Source: CAZHFW01 sp964531675 (GTDB lineage Bacteria > Planctomycetota > Phycisphaerae > Phycisphaerales > UBA1924). Taken from it: 64,000 nucleotides of DNA. Both the position numbers and the translations under genes were made by a program. The notes under the pieces are model-generated. The model was not told the origin of the DNA. It saw only the letters and a list, made by a program, of their open reading frames with translations, and ran no database searches. The DNA lies in NCBI GenBank assembly GCA_964531675.1, contig CAZHFW010000014.1:1-64000 (forward strand), written 5' to 3'. Positions 18,907-27,594 of this stretch are shown one piece after another (position 1 is the stretch's first letter; each line of letters begins with the position of its first letter).

Positions 18907-19455
18907 GTGCCAGGCCAAGCCGAATCCAACCCTCTGGCGTTCCGGCCCCCACTCGGGCCGGACGCCTGCTTTGAGGCCCATCGCGGGCGCGTCTATCGAT
19001 GGGCCGCGGTCCACGGCCTCGAACACCACCAGAGGCTCGACATCGTGCAGGAGACGTTCGCGCGTCTCGTGGCCAGCGCTCCGAGCTTTCCGCACGCCGC
19101 TGCCCAGGTCGCCTGGCTCCGCCGCGTCGCGTCCAACGCCTGTGTGGATGCGCTCCGCCGCCCGCGCCCGACATCGCTCTCATCCGCGTGCGAGCCAGGG
19201 TCATTCATCCGCCATCCGCTCGATGTGCGGGACGATGCCCGGGCGCTGGCAGCGGTGCTCCCCGAACTCAGCCCGATGCAGCGCGAAGTCCTGCTCGCCA
19301 AGTGCGTCGATGAGCAGACCTTCGCGCAGATCGCCGCCGACCTCGGGATCGCGATCCCGACAGCCAAGACCCACTATCTCCGCGCACTGGAATCACTACG
19401 CACCAAGCTCAATCCACCGCCCTCGATCACCCCCAGGGCAGGGAGCATCGCATGA
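18907..19455 (+). CDS. ECF-type RNA polymerase sigma factor
   Basis: A 182-residue sigma-70 family protein. Region 2 covers about residues 20-85 (DIVQETFARLVA, then WLRRVASNACVDALRRPR), and region 4, a helix-turn-helix, covers about 115-165 (LSPMQREVLLAKCVDEQTFAQIA...TAKTHYLRALESLR). There is no region 1 or 3, as expected for ECF factors. It starts with GTG after AGAGGA. The stop overlaps the ATG of the zinc anti-sigma gene by 4 bp (ATGA), so the two are translationally coupled. The regulon cannot be deduced. Confidence 0.9.
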   Translation: MPGQAESNPLAFRPPLGPDACFEAHRGRVYRWAAVHGLEHHQRLDIVQETFARLVASAPSFPHAAAQVAWLRRVASNACVDALRRPRPTSLSSACEPGSFIRHPLDVRDDARALAAVLPELSPMQREVLLAKCVDEQTFAQIAADLGIAIPTAKTHYLRALESLRTKLNPPPSITPRAGSIA

Positions 19456-19940
19456 ATCCCACACGCAACGATTGCTCGCTCATCGATGAACACCTGGCCG
19501 ATTATCTTGGCGGTGAGCTCTCGATGGACTTGCACGAGCAGTTCGAGGCCCATGTCGTAGGCTGCGCAGGCTGCGCCGCCAAGGTTTCGGGCCTCCGATC
19601 AGCACGGGATCTGGTGCAATCCTCCGCGGGCAAGCCCGAGCACGCCCGCCACGCGACCGCGGGACTCACGTCGCCGAATCTTCGGCGGTCATCCGGGCGG
19701 ATGTTCGGTCGCCTGGCGATCGCGGCATCGCTTCTTCTGGCCTTCCTCGCGGGGTATCTCGTCGGCAATCCGGGCCGCCCTGCACCGAGCCAACCCACCG
19801 GCAGCTCGAATGTCACGTCTCCCCCGAGCCGAGACGAGTCCGGGCTCCCCCGCGTCGCCCGCGACTACCTCAACGCCACGCGGACCAGGCCGCACGCCAA
19901 CTCGTTCGGCTGGGCGCTCATGTCCGCGGCACGTCGGTGA
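19452..19940 (+). CDS. Zinc-binding anti-sigma factor
   Basis: A 162-residue single-pass membrane protein. The N-terminal domain carries the ZAS signature HxxxCxxC (HVVGCAGC, preceded by HLADYLGGELSMDLHEQFEAH as in zf-HC2 proteins). One transmembrane segment follows (about 84-103, LAIAASLLLAFLAGYLVG), and then a short periplasmic Pro/Ser-rich tail without a recognisable sensor domain. It is coupled by a 4-bp overlap to the upstream ECF sigma factor, which it should hold inactive. It ends 2 bp before the convergent transporter permease gene. Confidence 0.88.
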   Translation: MNPTRNDCSLIDEHLADYLGGELSMDLHEQFEAHVVGCAGCAAKVSGLRSARDLVQSSAGKPEHARHATAGLTSPNLRRSSGRMFGRLAIAASLLLAFLAGYLVGNPGRPAPSQPTGSSNVTSPPSRDESGLPRVARDYLNATRTRPHANSFGWALMSAARR

Positions 19941-19942
19941 AC

Positions 19943-20920
19943 TCAAGCATCCGCTCTGCTTCGCTCGCCTGAGAGCACCCGGTGCAGCAGCAGGAACCCG
20001 AGCACGAGCGTCCCCGCCGCGATGCGCGTCCACCACGAGCTCAGGTTTCCCTGGAACGTGATGATCGTCTGGATGAGCCCGAGCACGCCCACGCCCGCGA
20101 TCGTTCCGACCACCGATCCGACGCCCCCGCGGAGGAGCGTGCCGCCGATGATCACCGACGCGATCACGTCGAGCTCAAGCCCCTTGCATGACGCGGGATC
20201 GCCCGACTGCTGATAAAGGCAGAACAGGACGCCCGCGAGTCCCGAGCAGACTCCCGAGAGCGTGTACACCAGAACCCGCGTGCGCGCGACGTCCAGACCC
20301 ATCAGCGTCGCCATCTCGGGATCATCGCCGATCGCGTGCACACGACGGCCGAACGGCGTCCGGGTCAACACGAACCACGCGACCATTGTCATGCTCAAAG
20401 CAATCCAGATCGTGACCGGAAGCTCAACGCCCCCGAGACGCACCACCAGATCATCAGCCAACGTTTCCGCGACGAACGGGTGCTTGATCGCGATCGACTT
20501 GTCCGAGATCCAGAACGCCAATCCACGCGCCAGGAACATCCCCGCAAGCGTAACCAGGAACGCGGGTAAGCCTCGTCGCCCGATGAGGATCCCCTGAATC
20601 CACCCGCCCAGACCGGTCACCGCTACCACCATCGCGAACGCGATCAATGGATGAACCTGCTTCACCTGCATGAGCCACGCAGCCAGGACTCCCGACAGCG
20701 CCATCATGCCGCTGACGGAAAGATCGATCCCCCCCGCGATGATGACCAGGGTCGCTCCCACCGCCGCCGCGAGCAAGAAGGCGTTGTCCACGCACAAGGC
20801 GCGCACGACCCCGATCGACGCGAAATGCGGATAGGCGACGCTTCCCGCGATGAACATCGCGACCAGCAGAAGCCACGACGCGAGAAACGGCAGATGACGC
20901 TCGGCCAGACCTCGCGTCAT
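19943..20920 (-). CDS. yjfF: Sugar ABC transporter permease (YjfF-like)
   Basis: A 325-residue permease of the RbsC/BPD_transp_2 family with about 8-10 hydrophobic segments. The family segments IIAGGIDLSVSGMMALSG and MGLDVARTRVLVYTLSG are clear. It is the last gene of an order identical to E. coli ytfQ-ytfR-ytfT-yjfF, the galactofuranose importer, and overlaps the preceding permease gene by 4 bp. The gene symbol follows from the operon order and family; the exact sugar is inferred from the binding protein and the nearby GH127 gene. Confidence 0.85.
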   Translation of the reverse strand: MTRGLAERHLPFLASWLLLVAMFIAGSVAYPHFASIGVVRALCVDNAFLLAAAVGATLVIIAGGIDLSVSGMMALSGVLAAWLMQVKQVHPLIAFAMVVAVTGLGGWIQGILIGRRGLPAFLVTLAGMFLARGLAFWISDKSIAIKHPFVAETLADDLVVRLGGVELPVTIWIALSMTMVAWFVLTRTPFGRRVHAIGDDPEMATLMGLDVARTRVLVYTLSGVCSGLAGVLFCLYQQSGDPASCKGLELDVIASVIIGGTLLRGGVGSVVGTIAGVGVLGLIQTIITFQGNLSSWWTRIAAGTLVLGFLLLHRVLSGERSRADA

Positions 20921-21903
20921 GGCTCACCCCCGCGTCTGGTCAGCTTCCCGCTCTGGAGCAGCGCCACGACGATCACCAGAGCCGCCTTCGGCGCGGGCGC
21001 GACCTCCGCGTGCACATCAAGCATGTACAGCGTCTGCGTGAGCGTCTGCATCATCATCGCGCCGACCACGCTCCCGATCAGGCTGAAGCGCCCCCCAGCC
21101 AGCGACGTTCCCCCGAGCACCACCGCGATGATCGCGTCCAGCTCCAGCAGGTTCCCCGCGTTGTTCGAGTCCGCAGCCTTGATGTAGGAGCACTCGATGA
21201 GCCCCGCGACCGCCGCCAGCACGCCGCAGGTGATGTAGACAAGCAGGCGCACCCGCGCAACCGGCACGCCGGCAAGGCGGCTCGCCTCCGCGTTGGCGCC
21301 GATCGCAGTCACGAAGAGCCCCGCGGGCGTCCGCCTGACCATGATCGTGAGCCCGATGCCGCACGCCGCCAGCATCCAGGCGGTCAAGGGCAAGCCGAGC
21401 AGACTGCCGTTGGCGAGTCTGGCCAGCGTCGGGTCCTCGAACGTCACGATCATCCCAGAGCTGATGAGCTGCGCCACACCCCGGCCCGCGACCATGAGCA
21501 CGAGCGTCGCGACGATCGGCTGGGGTTTTCCGAACGCAACCAGCGTCCCGTTCCACGCGCCGGAGGCGAGCCCCACGAGCAGCGCCGCCCCCATCGCAAC
21601 CCAAACGTTGGCGCCGTTCTGCAGCGCCACCGCCGCGGTCGCGCCGGACATCGCCGCGATCGCGCCCACCGAGAGATCGACGCCCCGCGTCGCGATCACC
21701 AGCGTCATCCCCAGCGCGACGATCGCGACGCGCGATCCGTGATTCAGGATGTCCGCGAGCGTCCCGTAGAGCCGTCCGTCCTTCCACGCGAGATCGAAGA
21801 AGCCGGGGGTCGCGACCGCGTTGAACAAGAGCAGCACCGCCCAGGCGAGCAGCGCCCAGCCCAGCCCCCCGATCGTGTTGGAGCGTCTTTGCTCAGCCAT
21901 CAC
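20917..21903 (-). CDS. ytfT: Sugar ABC transporter permease (YtfT-like)
   Basis: A 328-residue inner-membrane permease with the RbsC-family segments VIATRGVDLSVGAIAAMSG and GVPVARVRLLVYITCGVLA. It pairs with the YjfF-like permease to form a heterodimeric channel. Its start overlaps the end of the ATPase gene by 11 bp and its end overlaps yjfF by 4 bp, so the genes are tightly coupled. It is assigned to YtfT by position and by the properties of the whole operon. Confidence 0.85.
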   Translation of the reverse strand: MMAEQRRSNTIGGLGWALLAWAVLLLFNAVATPGFFDLAWKDGRLYGTLADILNHGSRVAIVALGMTLVIATRGVDLSVGAIAAMSGATAAVALQNGANVWVAMGAALLVGLASGAWNGTLVAFGKPQPIVATLVLMVAGRGVAQLISSGMIVTFEDPTLARLANGSLLGLPLTAWMLAACGIGLTIMVRRTPAGLFVTAIGANAEASRLAGVPVARVRLLVYITCGVLAAVAGLIECSYIKAADSNNAGNLLELDAIIAVVLGGTSLAGGRFSLIGSVVGAMMMQTLTQTLYMLDVHAEVAPAPKAALVIVVALLQSGKLTRRGGEP

Positions 21904-23410
21904 GCCCCGCGACCGCGCTCACGAGCGCATCCTCCGTGAGCTCACCACGAGCGACCTCCGCCACGGACCGGCGGTCGCGAAGCACAACGACGCGATCACA
22001 CACCCGCACCAGCTCCTCGAGCTCCGAACTGATGATGAGCACCGCCATGCCCTCGCCCGCCAGACGTTCGACCTCCGCAAGGACGTCCGCCTTGGCCGCG
22101 ATGTCGATCCCGCGCGTCGGTTCGTCGAGCATCAGGATCCTCGGGCCCACCGCGAGCCAGCGCGCCAGCAGCACCTTCTGCTGATTCCCGCCCGAGAGCG
22201 ACGTGATCGTAGCATCCAATCCGGCCGCCTTGATCCGAAGCCTCTGCATGAGCCCTTCCGCGTCCTTGAGCCATCGACGCGTTCCCCGGGCCAGCAGCGC
22301 AATCGCCATGTTCTCGCGGACCGAGAGCCCCGCGATCACACCCTGCGCTTTGCGATCCTCCGGACAAAGCGCCGCGCCGCGGGCGATCGCCTGACGCGGA
22401 TTCGCCGGCGCACCGGCCACGCCTCCGATCGACACCTCGCCGTATTCGGCAGCCTCCGCGCCGAACAGCAGTCTCGCCACTTCCGTCCGGCCCGATCCCA
22501 GCAGACCCGCCAGGCCGACCACCTCACCGGGCCTGATCGAGAGATCCACCGACTCGAGCATGCCCGCCCTTCCAAGGCCTCGGGCTTCGACAACCGGCGC
22601 ACGCGAACCACCGCTCTCCCCGCCGCGTCGTCCTCCGATCGATGCGACTTCCCGCCCGACCATGTCCGCGACCAATCTGGTCCGGCTCAGCCCCTTCATC
22701 GGATGGGTCGCGATCAGTCGTCCATCCCGGAGCACCGTCACGCGATCTGCGACCTTCTCCGCCTGTTCGAGAAAATGCGTGATCAGCACGATCCCCAGGC
22801 CCTGGGCGCGCAGCTCAGCGATCACGCCCAGAAGTCGGAGACTCTCCGCCCGATCAAGGCTCGACGTGGGCTCATCAAGAATGAGCACCTTCGGATCCGC
22901 CGCCAGCGCGCGCGCAATGGCGACGAGTTGTTGCACCGCGACGGGTAACCTGCCAAGCGGCCTCTCCAGGTCCAGGTCCCCATGCCCCAATCGGGACAAC
23001 GCGCGTTTCGCGACGCGGCGGACTTCCGATCCGCGGATCGCATGAGGCCAGATCCCGCGCACCGGCTCACGTCCCAGGCAGATGTTCTCCGCAACGGACA
23101 GCGCTCCGATGAGCCCGACTTCCTGGAAGACCGTCGCAATCCCCGCGGCCTCCGCCGCGCGGGGCGAGGCGAACGCCGCTCGTCGGCCTTCCAGAAGCAC
23201 CTGACCTTCGGAGGCTTGCACAACCCCGGTCAGGCATTTGATGAGCGTGCTCTTCCCCGCGCCGTTCTCGCCCATCAACGCGTGAACCTCGCCCGCGCGG
23301 AGGTCAAAGTCCACGCCCTCCAGCGCTCGAAACGCGCCATAGCGAACGCCGAGCCCTCTGGTCTGAAGGAGCATCGAGCCGGACGAGCTTGTCGGTTCAG
23401 GATCCGCCAC
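21893..23410 (-). CDS. ytfR: Sugar ABC transporter ATP-binding protein (YtfR-like)
   Basis: A 505-residue tandem ABC ATPase of the monosaccharide (RbsA/MglA/YtfR) class. The N-terminal half has Walker A GENGAGKST and Walker B LILDEPTSSLD. The second half has the degenerate Walker A GLLGSGRTE and the signature SGGNQQKVLLARWLA, with a second Walker B LMLDEPTRGID. Asymmetric sites are normal in this class. It lies 6 bp after the binding-protein gene. An ATG 13 codons in is a possible alternative start. Confidence 0.92.
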   Translation of the reverse strand: MADPEPTSSSGSMLLQTRGLGVRYGAFRALEGVDFDLRAGEVHALMGENGAGKSTLIKCLTGVVQASEGQVLLEGRRAAFASPRAAEAAGIATVFQEVGLIGALSVAENICLGREPVRGIWPHAIRGSEVRRVAKRALSRLGHGDLDLERPLGRLPVAVQQLVAIARALAADPKVLILDEPTSSLDRAESLRLLGVIAELRAQGLGIVLITHFLEQAEKVADRVTVLRDGRLIATHPMKGLSRTRLVADMVGREVASIGGRRGGESGGSRAPVVEARGLGRAGMLESVDLSIRPGEVVGLAGLLGSGRTEVARLLFGAEAAEYGEVSIGGVAGAPANPRQAIARGAALCPEDRKAQGVIAGLSVRENMAIALLARGTRRWLKDAEGLMQRLRIKAAGLDATITSLSGGNQQKVLLARWLAVGPRILMLDEPTRGIDIAAKADVLAEVERLAGEGMAVLIISSELEELVRVCDRVVVLRDRRSVAEVARGELTEDALVSAVAGRDG

Positions 23411-23416
23411 AGGCGA

Positions 23417-24427
23417 TCAGTACTTGCGGGTCTTGATGTCCTCGGCCGCCTTGGACTGCTCGAACACCCTCACTTCGGTCACGATCCGGCGGTCGATGGT
23501 CTTGCCAGACGCGAGCGCCTGCACCGCATCGAACAGCGTCGGTCCAAGCAGGGGATTGCACTCGACGGTGCAGTTGAGCTTGCCCGCGACCATGGCCTCG
23601 AAGGCCGCCTTCACGCCGTCGATCGACACGATCTTGATGTCCACGCCCGGCTTCCGGCCCGACTCTTCGATGGCCTGGATCGCACCCAGCGCCATGTCGT
23701 CGTTGTGCGCGTACAGCGCCGTGACGGTCTTTCCTTCCGGGCTCTTGAGGATCGCCTCCATCACCTGACGTCCCTTGGCGCGGGTGAACTCGCCCGACTG
23801 GCTCTTGAGGATCTTCATCCCCGCGTGCTTGGCGACTTCCTCGTCAAAGCCCTTCTTGCGATCGATCGCGGGCGCCGCTCCGGGCGTTCCTTCGAGTTCC
23901 ACGATCACCGCGTTGCCTCCCGTCGCCTTCTCGAGCCACTGGGCGGCGCGGCGACCCTCTTCGACGAAGTCCGCGCCGATGAACGTCGCGAACAGGTCCG
24001 GGCTCGACACCTCGACCTTGCGATCGGTCAGCACCACCGGAATCTTGGCCGCCTTGGCTTCCTTGAGCACAGGCTCCCAGCCCGTCTCGACGACCGGCGA
24101 CACCGCGATCACGTCAACGCCCTGGGAGATGAAGCTCCGGATCGCCTTGATCTGGTTCTCCTGCTTCTGCTGGGCGTCCGCGAAGACGAGCTCGATACCC
24201 CGCTTCTCGGCTTCCGCTTTGATGGACTCGGTATTCGCTCTTCTCCAGTCGCTCTCGGCGCCGATCTGCGAGAACCCCACCCGGAGCTTCTTCGCGGGAG
24301 CCTCTTCCTTCTTCGCCGGCGCAGGACCCGCCGCAGGGGACTCCGACCGCTTCTCGCACCCGATCCCCCCCACCGCCAGCATGAGAGCGGCAACACCCAT
24401 CAGACGCCGGCGCGAGAGCATGAACAT
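23417..24427 (-). CDS. ytfQ: Furanose-binding lipoprotein of an ABC importer (YtfQ-like)
   Basis: A 336-residue periplasmic binding protein with a lipoprotein-type signal (ALMLAVGGIGC) and a Lys/Ala/Glu-rich linker to residue 45. The mature part matches what I know of E. coli YtfQ closely: VGFSQIGAESDWRRANT, FADAQQKQENQIKAIRSF, VSPVVETGWEPVLKEAK, IDRKKGF, LKSQSGEFTRAKG and YAHNDDMALGAIQAI. YtfQ binds galactofuranose and related furanoses. An AGGAGA precedes the ATG at 24427. It is divergent from the GH127 gene by 90 bp, which suggests shared control. Confidence 0.93.
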   Translation of the reverse strand: MFMLSRRRLMGVAALMLAVGGIGCEKRSESPAAGPAPAKKEEAPAKKLRVGFSQIGAESDWRRANTESIKAEAEKRGIELVFADAQQKQENQIKAIRSFISQGVDVIAVSPVVETGWEPVLKEAKAAKIPVVLTDRKVEVSSPDLFATFIGADFVEEGRRAAQWLEKATGGNAVIVELEGTPGAAPAIDRKKGFDEEVAKHAGMKILKSQSGEFTRAKGRQVMEAILKSPEGKTVTALYAHNDDMALGAIQAIEESGRKPGVDIKIVSIDGVKAAFEAMVAGKLNCTVECNPLLGPTLFDAVQALASGKTIDRRIVTEVRVFEQSKAAEDIKTRKY

Positions 24428-24517
24428 CGAGAGGTCTCCTGAAACCCGGTGCACCCGGGACATCCGGGAGCGCGGTAGCATACCGCGCCGTCCATCGCTC
24501 CTCTTGCGGAGAAAGCC

Positions 24518-26896
24518 ATGCTCCTTCCCGCGCTCGCGATCGTGCTTTCCGCCGGCCTGGCTGCACCCCAGCCCGCGGCGTCCTCATCAGCTTCGCCCGC
24601 CCTTCAGCAGGCGTCGGACTCGCCCCGCATCGCGGTCCCGTTTACGAGCGTGTCGATCGGAGGCAGCTTCTGGACGCCGCGCCTGCAGGCCATCCGCACC
24701 GCGACGCTCGAGGCCAACCGGGTCCAGTGCGAGAAGACCGGGCGCTACGCGAACTTCGACCGCGCCGCCGCCCTCTTGCAAGGCAAGCCCGACCCCGGCG
24801 CGTTCCAAGGTCTGCTCTTCAACGACTCGGACGTCTACAAGATGATGCAAGGGTGGGCGGAAGTCATCGCGACCGAGCCCGACCCCACGCGCAAGGCCGC
24901 CCTCGATGCGGATCTCGACGCGCTGATCGCACGCGTCGCCGCCGCCCAGCACCCCGACGGGTACATCGACACCTACTACACGCTGAAGGCGGGAATCGCC
25001 AAGCGCTTCACGCGTGAGGAGTGGGACCACGAAACGTATTGCATGGGGCATCTGATCGAGGCCGCCGCGGTGCATGCCCGCGTCACAGGCAAGCAGAACT
25101 TCCTCGCGATCGCGATCAAAGCCGCCGACTTCCTGCGCGAGCTCTACGGCCCGGACAAGTTCTCCGCGCCGCCCGGCCACCAGGAACTCGAGATCGCCCT
25201 GATCGAACTCGCACGCGTGACGGGGCAGAGCAAGTACGCCGACTTCGCCCAGGAACTCGTCCAGTACCGTGGACACCCGCACCGAAAGCTCGACGGCACG
25301 ACCTACGGCCCGTGGGGCGACTATTGCCAGGACCACCTCCCCGCCGCCGAACAGTTCGAGGCCGCCGGCCACGCGGTCCGCGCCGGATACCTCTATTCCG
25401 CAATGACCGACCTGGCGATCCTCGGCCACCGCGAGTACATCCCGGCTCTGGAAAGCCTCTGGACCGACATCACGCAGCGCCGCATCTTCGTGACCGGCGG
25501 CATCGGCCCCAGCGGGCACAACGAAGGCTTCACAGTCCCCTACGACATCCCCACCAAGTCCGCGTACCAGGAGACCTGCGCCTCCATCGCGCTGTGCCTC
25601 TGGGCCCATCGGATGTACCTGCTCGAAGGGGATCCCGAGTACATGGCCCAGTTCGAACGCACGCTCTACAACGCTGCGCTCGCGGGTGTGTCGCTCAATG
25701 GCGCTCAGTTTTTCTACGTGAACCCGCTCGCTTCCGATGGCGGACATCTCCGCAAGGACTGGTTCGACTGCGCGTGCTGCCCGCCCAATGTCCTCCGCTT
25801 CTTCGCGGGGCTTGGCCAATACCTCTATGCGGTGAAGTCCAACACGCTCTTCGTCAACCTCTTCGCGGACAGCAGAGCCACCATCGACGTTTCGGGCTTA
25901 CCCGTCGAGCTCAAGGTCGAATCCGAGTACCCCTGGGGCGATGGCACGATCTCAATCAGCGCGACTTCGAAGGGCGCAAGCCCGGTGACCCTCGCGGTGC
26001 GTGCCCTCCCGGGGATGGAGAGCCTCCACCCGGACGCGGACGGCTACATCCGCGTCATGATCGAGCCTGGCAAGAGCGTGTCCAAGACCTTCAAGGCGGA
26101 CATGACGCCGACCCGCGTGTACTCCGATCCGCGCGTGAAGGCCACGCTCGGACACGCCGCGATTCTGCGGGGCCCGCTCGTGTACGCCGTGGAGTCGGTG
26201 GACAACAAGGGCATTGATCTGAGCCGCGTGATCCTGCCCGCGGACGCGTCCATCATGTCCCGCGCCGTCAGCGGCCTCCCCGAGCTCACCGCGAGCGTGC
26301 TGGTCGCGCCTGTCGAGTCGACCGGCGGGCTCTTCAGCCGTGCCCCCGAGATGACGCCCGCCAGCATCACGCTTCGCCCCTACTTCATGTGGGCCAACCG
26401 GGGCGACGCCTCCATGCGGGTCTGGCTTCCCGAATCGCCCCAGATGATCCAGCGGCCACCCCACCCGGGCATCAAGGCGACCGCTTCTCATGCCTACAGC
26501 GGCGAGTCCGCCGACGCGCTCCTGGACGGGATCGTTCCCGACGGCCCCAAGGGCTCCGCCGATGAGTCGATCGCTCGCCTGACCTTCTGGCCCCACAAGG
26601 GCACGACCGAGTGGGTGCAATACGACTTCTCCAAGCCTCGCACGATCAGCCAGACCTCGGCCTACTGGTTCGACGACACGGGCAAAGGCGGCTGCCGCCT
26701 TCCCAAGGGCGCGTCGCTCCAGTACAAGTCAGGCGACGCCTGGCTCCCGGTGCCCGGCGCCGAGTCCATCCCAACCAAGGGCAACGTGAACAACGCGGCG
26801 CGATTTGCGCCGATCACGACCAGCGCGGTGCGACTGAGCATTCAGCTCGCCGATGGATTCTCCGGCGGCGTGCTGGAATGGTCCGTCGGACCCTGA
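24518..26896 (+). CDS. GH127 beta-L-arabinofuranosidase, secreted
   Basis: A 792-residue glycoside hydrolase with a signal peptide. The (alpha/alpha)6 catalytic domain shows the GH127 zinc/thiolate centre: Glu352 and Cys354 in AYQETCAS, and Cys420-Cys421 in DCACCPPNVLRFF. The first Cys of the CC pair is the likely nucleophile, and Glu336 in HNEGF fits the general acid/base by its 16-residue spacing, as in HypBA1. Beta-sandwich domains follow, and the last 150 residues resemble a discoidin/CBM32-like module. It should release L-arabinofuranose from glycans; the divergent furanose importer fits uptake of the product. A GGAG lies just before the ATG. Confidence 0.92.
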   Translation: MLLPALAIVLSAGLAAPQPAASSSASPALQQASDSPRIAVPFTSVSIGGSFWTPRLQAIRTATLEANRVQCEKTGRYANFDRAAALLQGKPDPGAFQGLLFNDSDVYKMMQGWAEVIATEPDPTRKAALDADLDALIARVAAAQHPDGYIDTYYTLKAGIAKRFTREEWDHETYCMGHLIEAAAVHARVTGKQNFLAIAIKAADFLRELYGPDKFSAPPGHQELEIALIELARVTGQSKYADFAQELVQYRGHPHRKLDGTTYGPWGDYCQDHLPAAEQFEAAGHAVRAGYLYSAMTDLAILGHREYIPALESLWTDITQRRIFVTGGIGPSGHNEGFTVPYDIPTKSAYQETCASIALCLWAHRMYLLEGDPEYMAQFERTLYNAALAGVSLNGAQFFYVNPLASDGGHLRKDWFDCACCPPNVLRFFAGLGQYLYAVKSNTLFVNLFADSRATIDVSGLPVELKVESEYPWGDGTISISATSKGASPVTLAVRALPGMESLHPDADGYIRVMIEPGKSVSKTFKADMTPTRVYSDPRVKATLGHAAILRGPLVYAVESVDNKGIDLSRVILPADASIMSRAVSGLPELTASVLVAPVESTGGLFSRAPEMTPASITLRPYFMWANRGDASMRVWLPESPQMIQRPPHPGIKATASHAYSGESADALLDGIVPDGPKGSADESIARLTFWPHKGTTEWVQYDFSKPRTISQTSAYWFDDTGKGGCRLPKGASLQYKSGDAWLPVPGAESIPTKGNVNNAARFAPITTSAVRLSIQLADGFSGGVLEWSVGP

Positions 26897-26908
26897 TCGC
26901 GCCCTGTT

Positions 26909-27481
26909 CTAGTTCGCTTCAAACCGGGCTCGCAGTTCCACGAGCAGTCTGCTCCATCGCTTGCGCAGTGCAGCGGGATCGCCGCCTCTCACCGAGGCGA
27001 TCTGCTCCCAGGCCAGCCCCGCCAGTCTCATCCGCACCAGCTCCCGATCATCATCAGGGAGCGTCTCGACCGTCCTGAGGATCAGTTCCCGCGTGCGGGA
27101 GTCCATCGCCTCGTCCGCGTCAGGCGGAAGATCCTGGTCAATCGCCTCGTGCAGCGGAAACGGACCGGCCTCACCACCCCGCTTCCCGGCCCGATCATGC
27201 CTGGCCAGTTCCGCCATCTTGCTTCGGACGACCGTCTTGAGGTAGCCGATGACCTCCGCCTCCGACCCGAAACCGACCTTTCCCAGCGCGTGATCCTCCA
27301 CGAACGAACGTGCGATCGACTGGCACACGTCGTCCGACTCGCGATGATCCCGGATGGCCCGGCCCATCGACGAACGCACGAAGATCATCAGGAGCCTCAG
27401 AAGCTCCTCAAAGGCCCGTTCGCGGGCGACGCCATCCCCCGAAGAGGCTCTGGCCAGCAGTTCGTGGAGTTGATCGGCCAT
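26909..27481 (-). CDS. ECF-type sigma factor (Planctomycete family)
   Basis: A 190-residue sigma-70 family protein. Region 2 spans about residues 25-95 (ESDDVCQSIARSFV, then VIGYLKTVVRSKMAELARHDRA) and region 4 spans about 130-185 (VETLPDDDRELVRMRLAGLAWEQIASVRGGDPAALRKRWSR). This layout is typical of ECF factors that sit beside Ser/Thr kinases in Planctomycetota. A GGGGGAG lies just before the ATG. It is divergent from the kinase gene by 113 bp and ends 12 bp from the convergent GH127 gene. Confidence 0.88.
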   Translation of the reverse strand: MADQLHELLARASSGDGVARERAFEELLRLLMIFVRSSMGRAIRDHRESDDVCQSIARSFVEDHALGKVGFGSEAEVIGYLKTVVRSKMAELARHDRAGKRGGEAGPFPLHEAIDQDLPPDADEAMDSRTRELILRTVETLPDDDRELVRMRLAGLAWEQIASVRGGDPAALRKRWSRLLVELRARFEAN

Positions 27482-27546
27482 GCTCCCCCAACCCGATCGC
27501 GCGAGAATCTCCCGAATCGGTCACACGAGCGATCCGGAGGCACTTG

Positions 27547-27552
27547 TAGAAT
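27547..27552 (+). promoter_or_regulatory. Candidate -10 box of the kinase gene
   Basis: TAGAAT matches the -10 consensus at 5 of 6 positions and lies 42 nt before the kinase start. No clear -35 element is seen, so it might depend on an ECF sigma factor. Confidence 0.35.
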
Positions 27553-27594
27553 AAGGATGGCGCAGCCTGCGCCAAGGCCTTTCACGCGAGCGCG

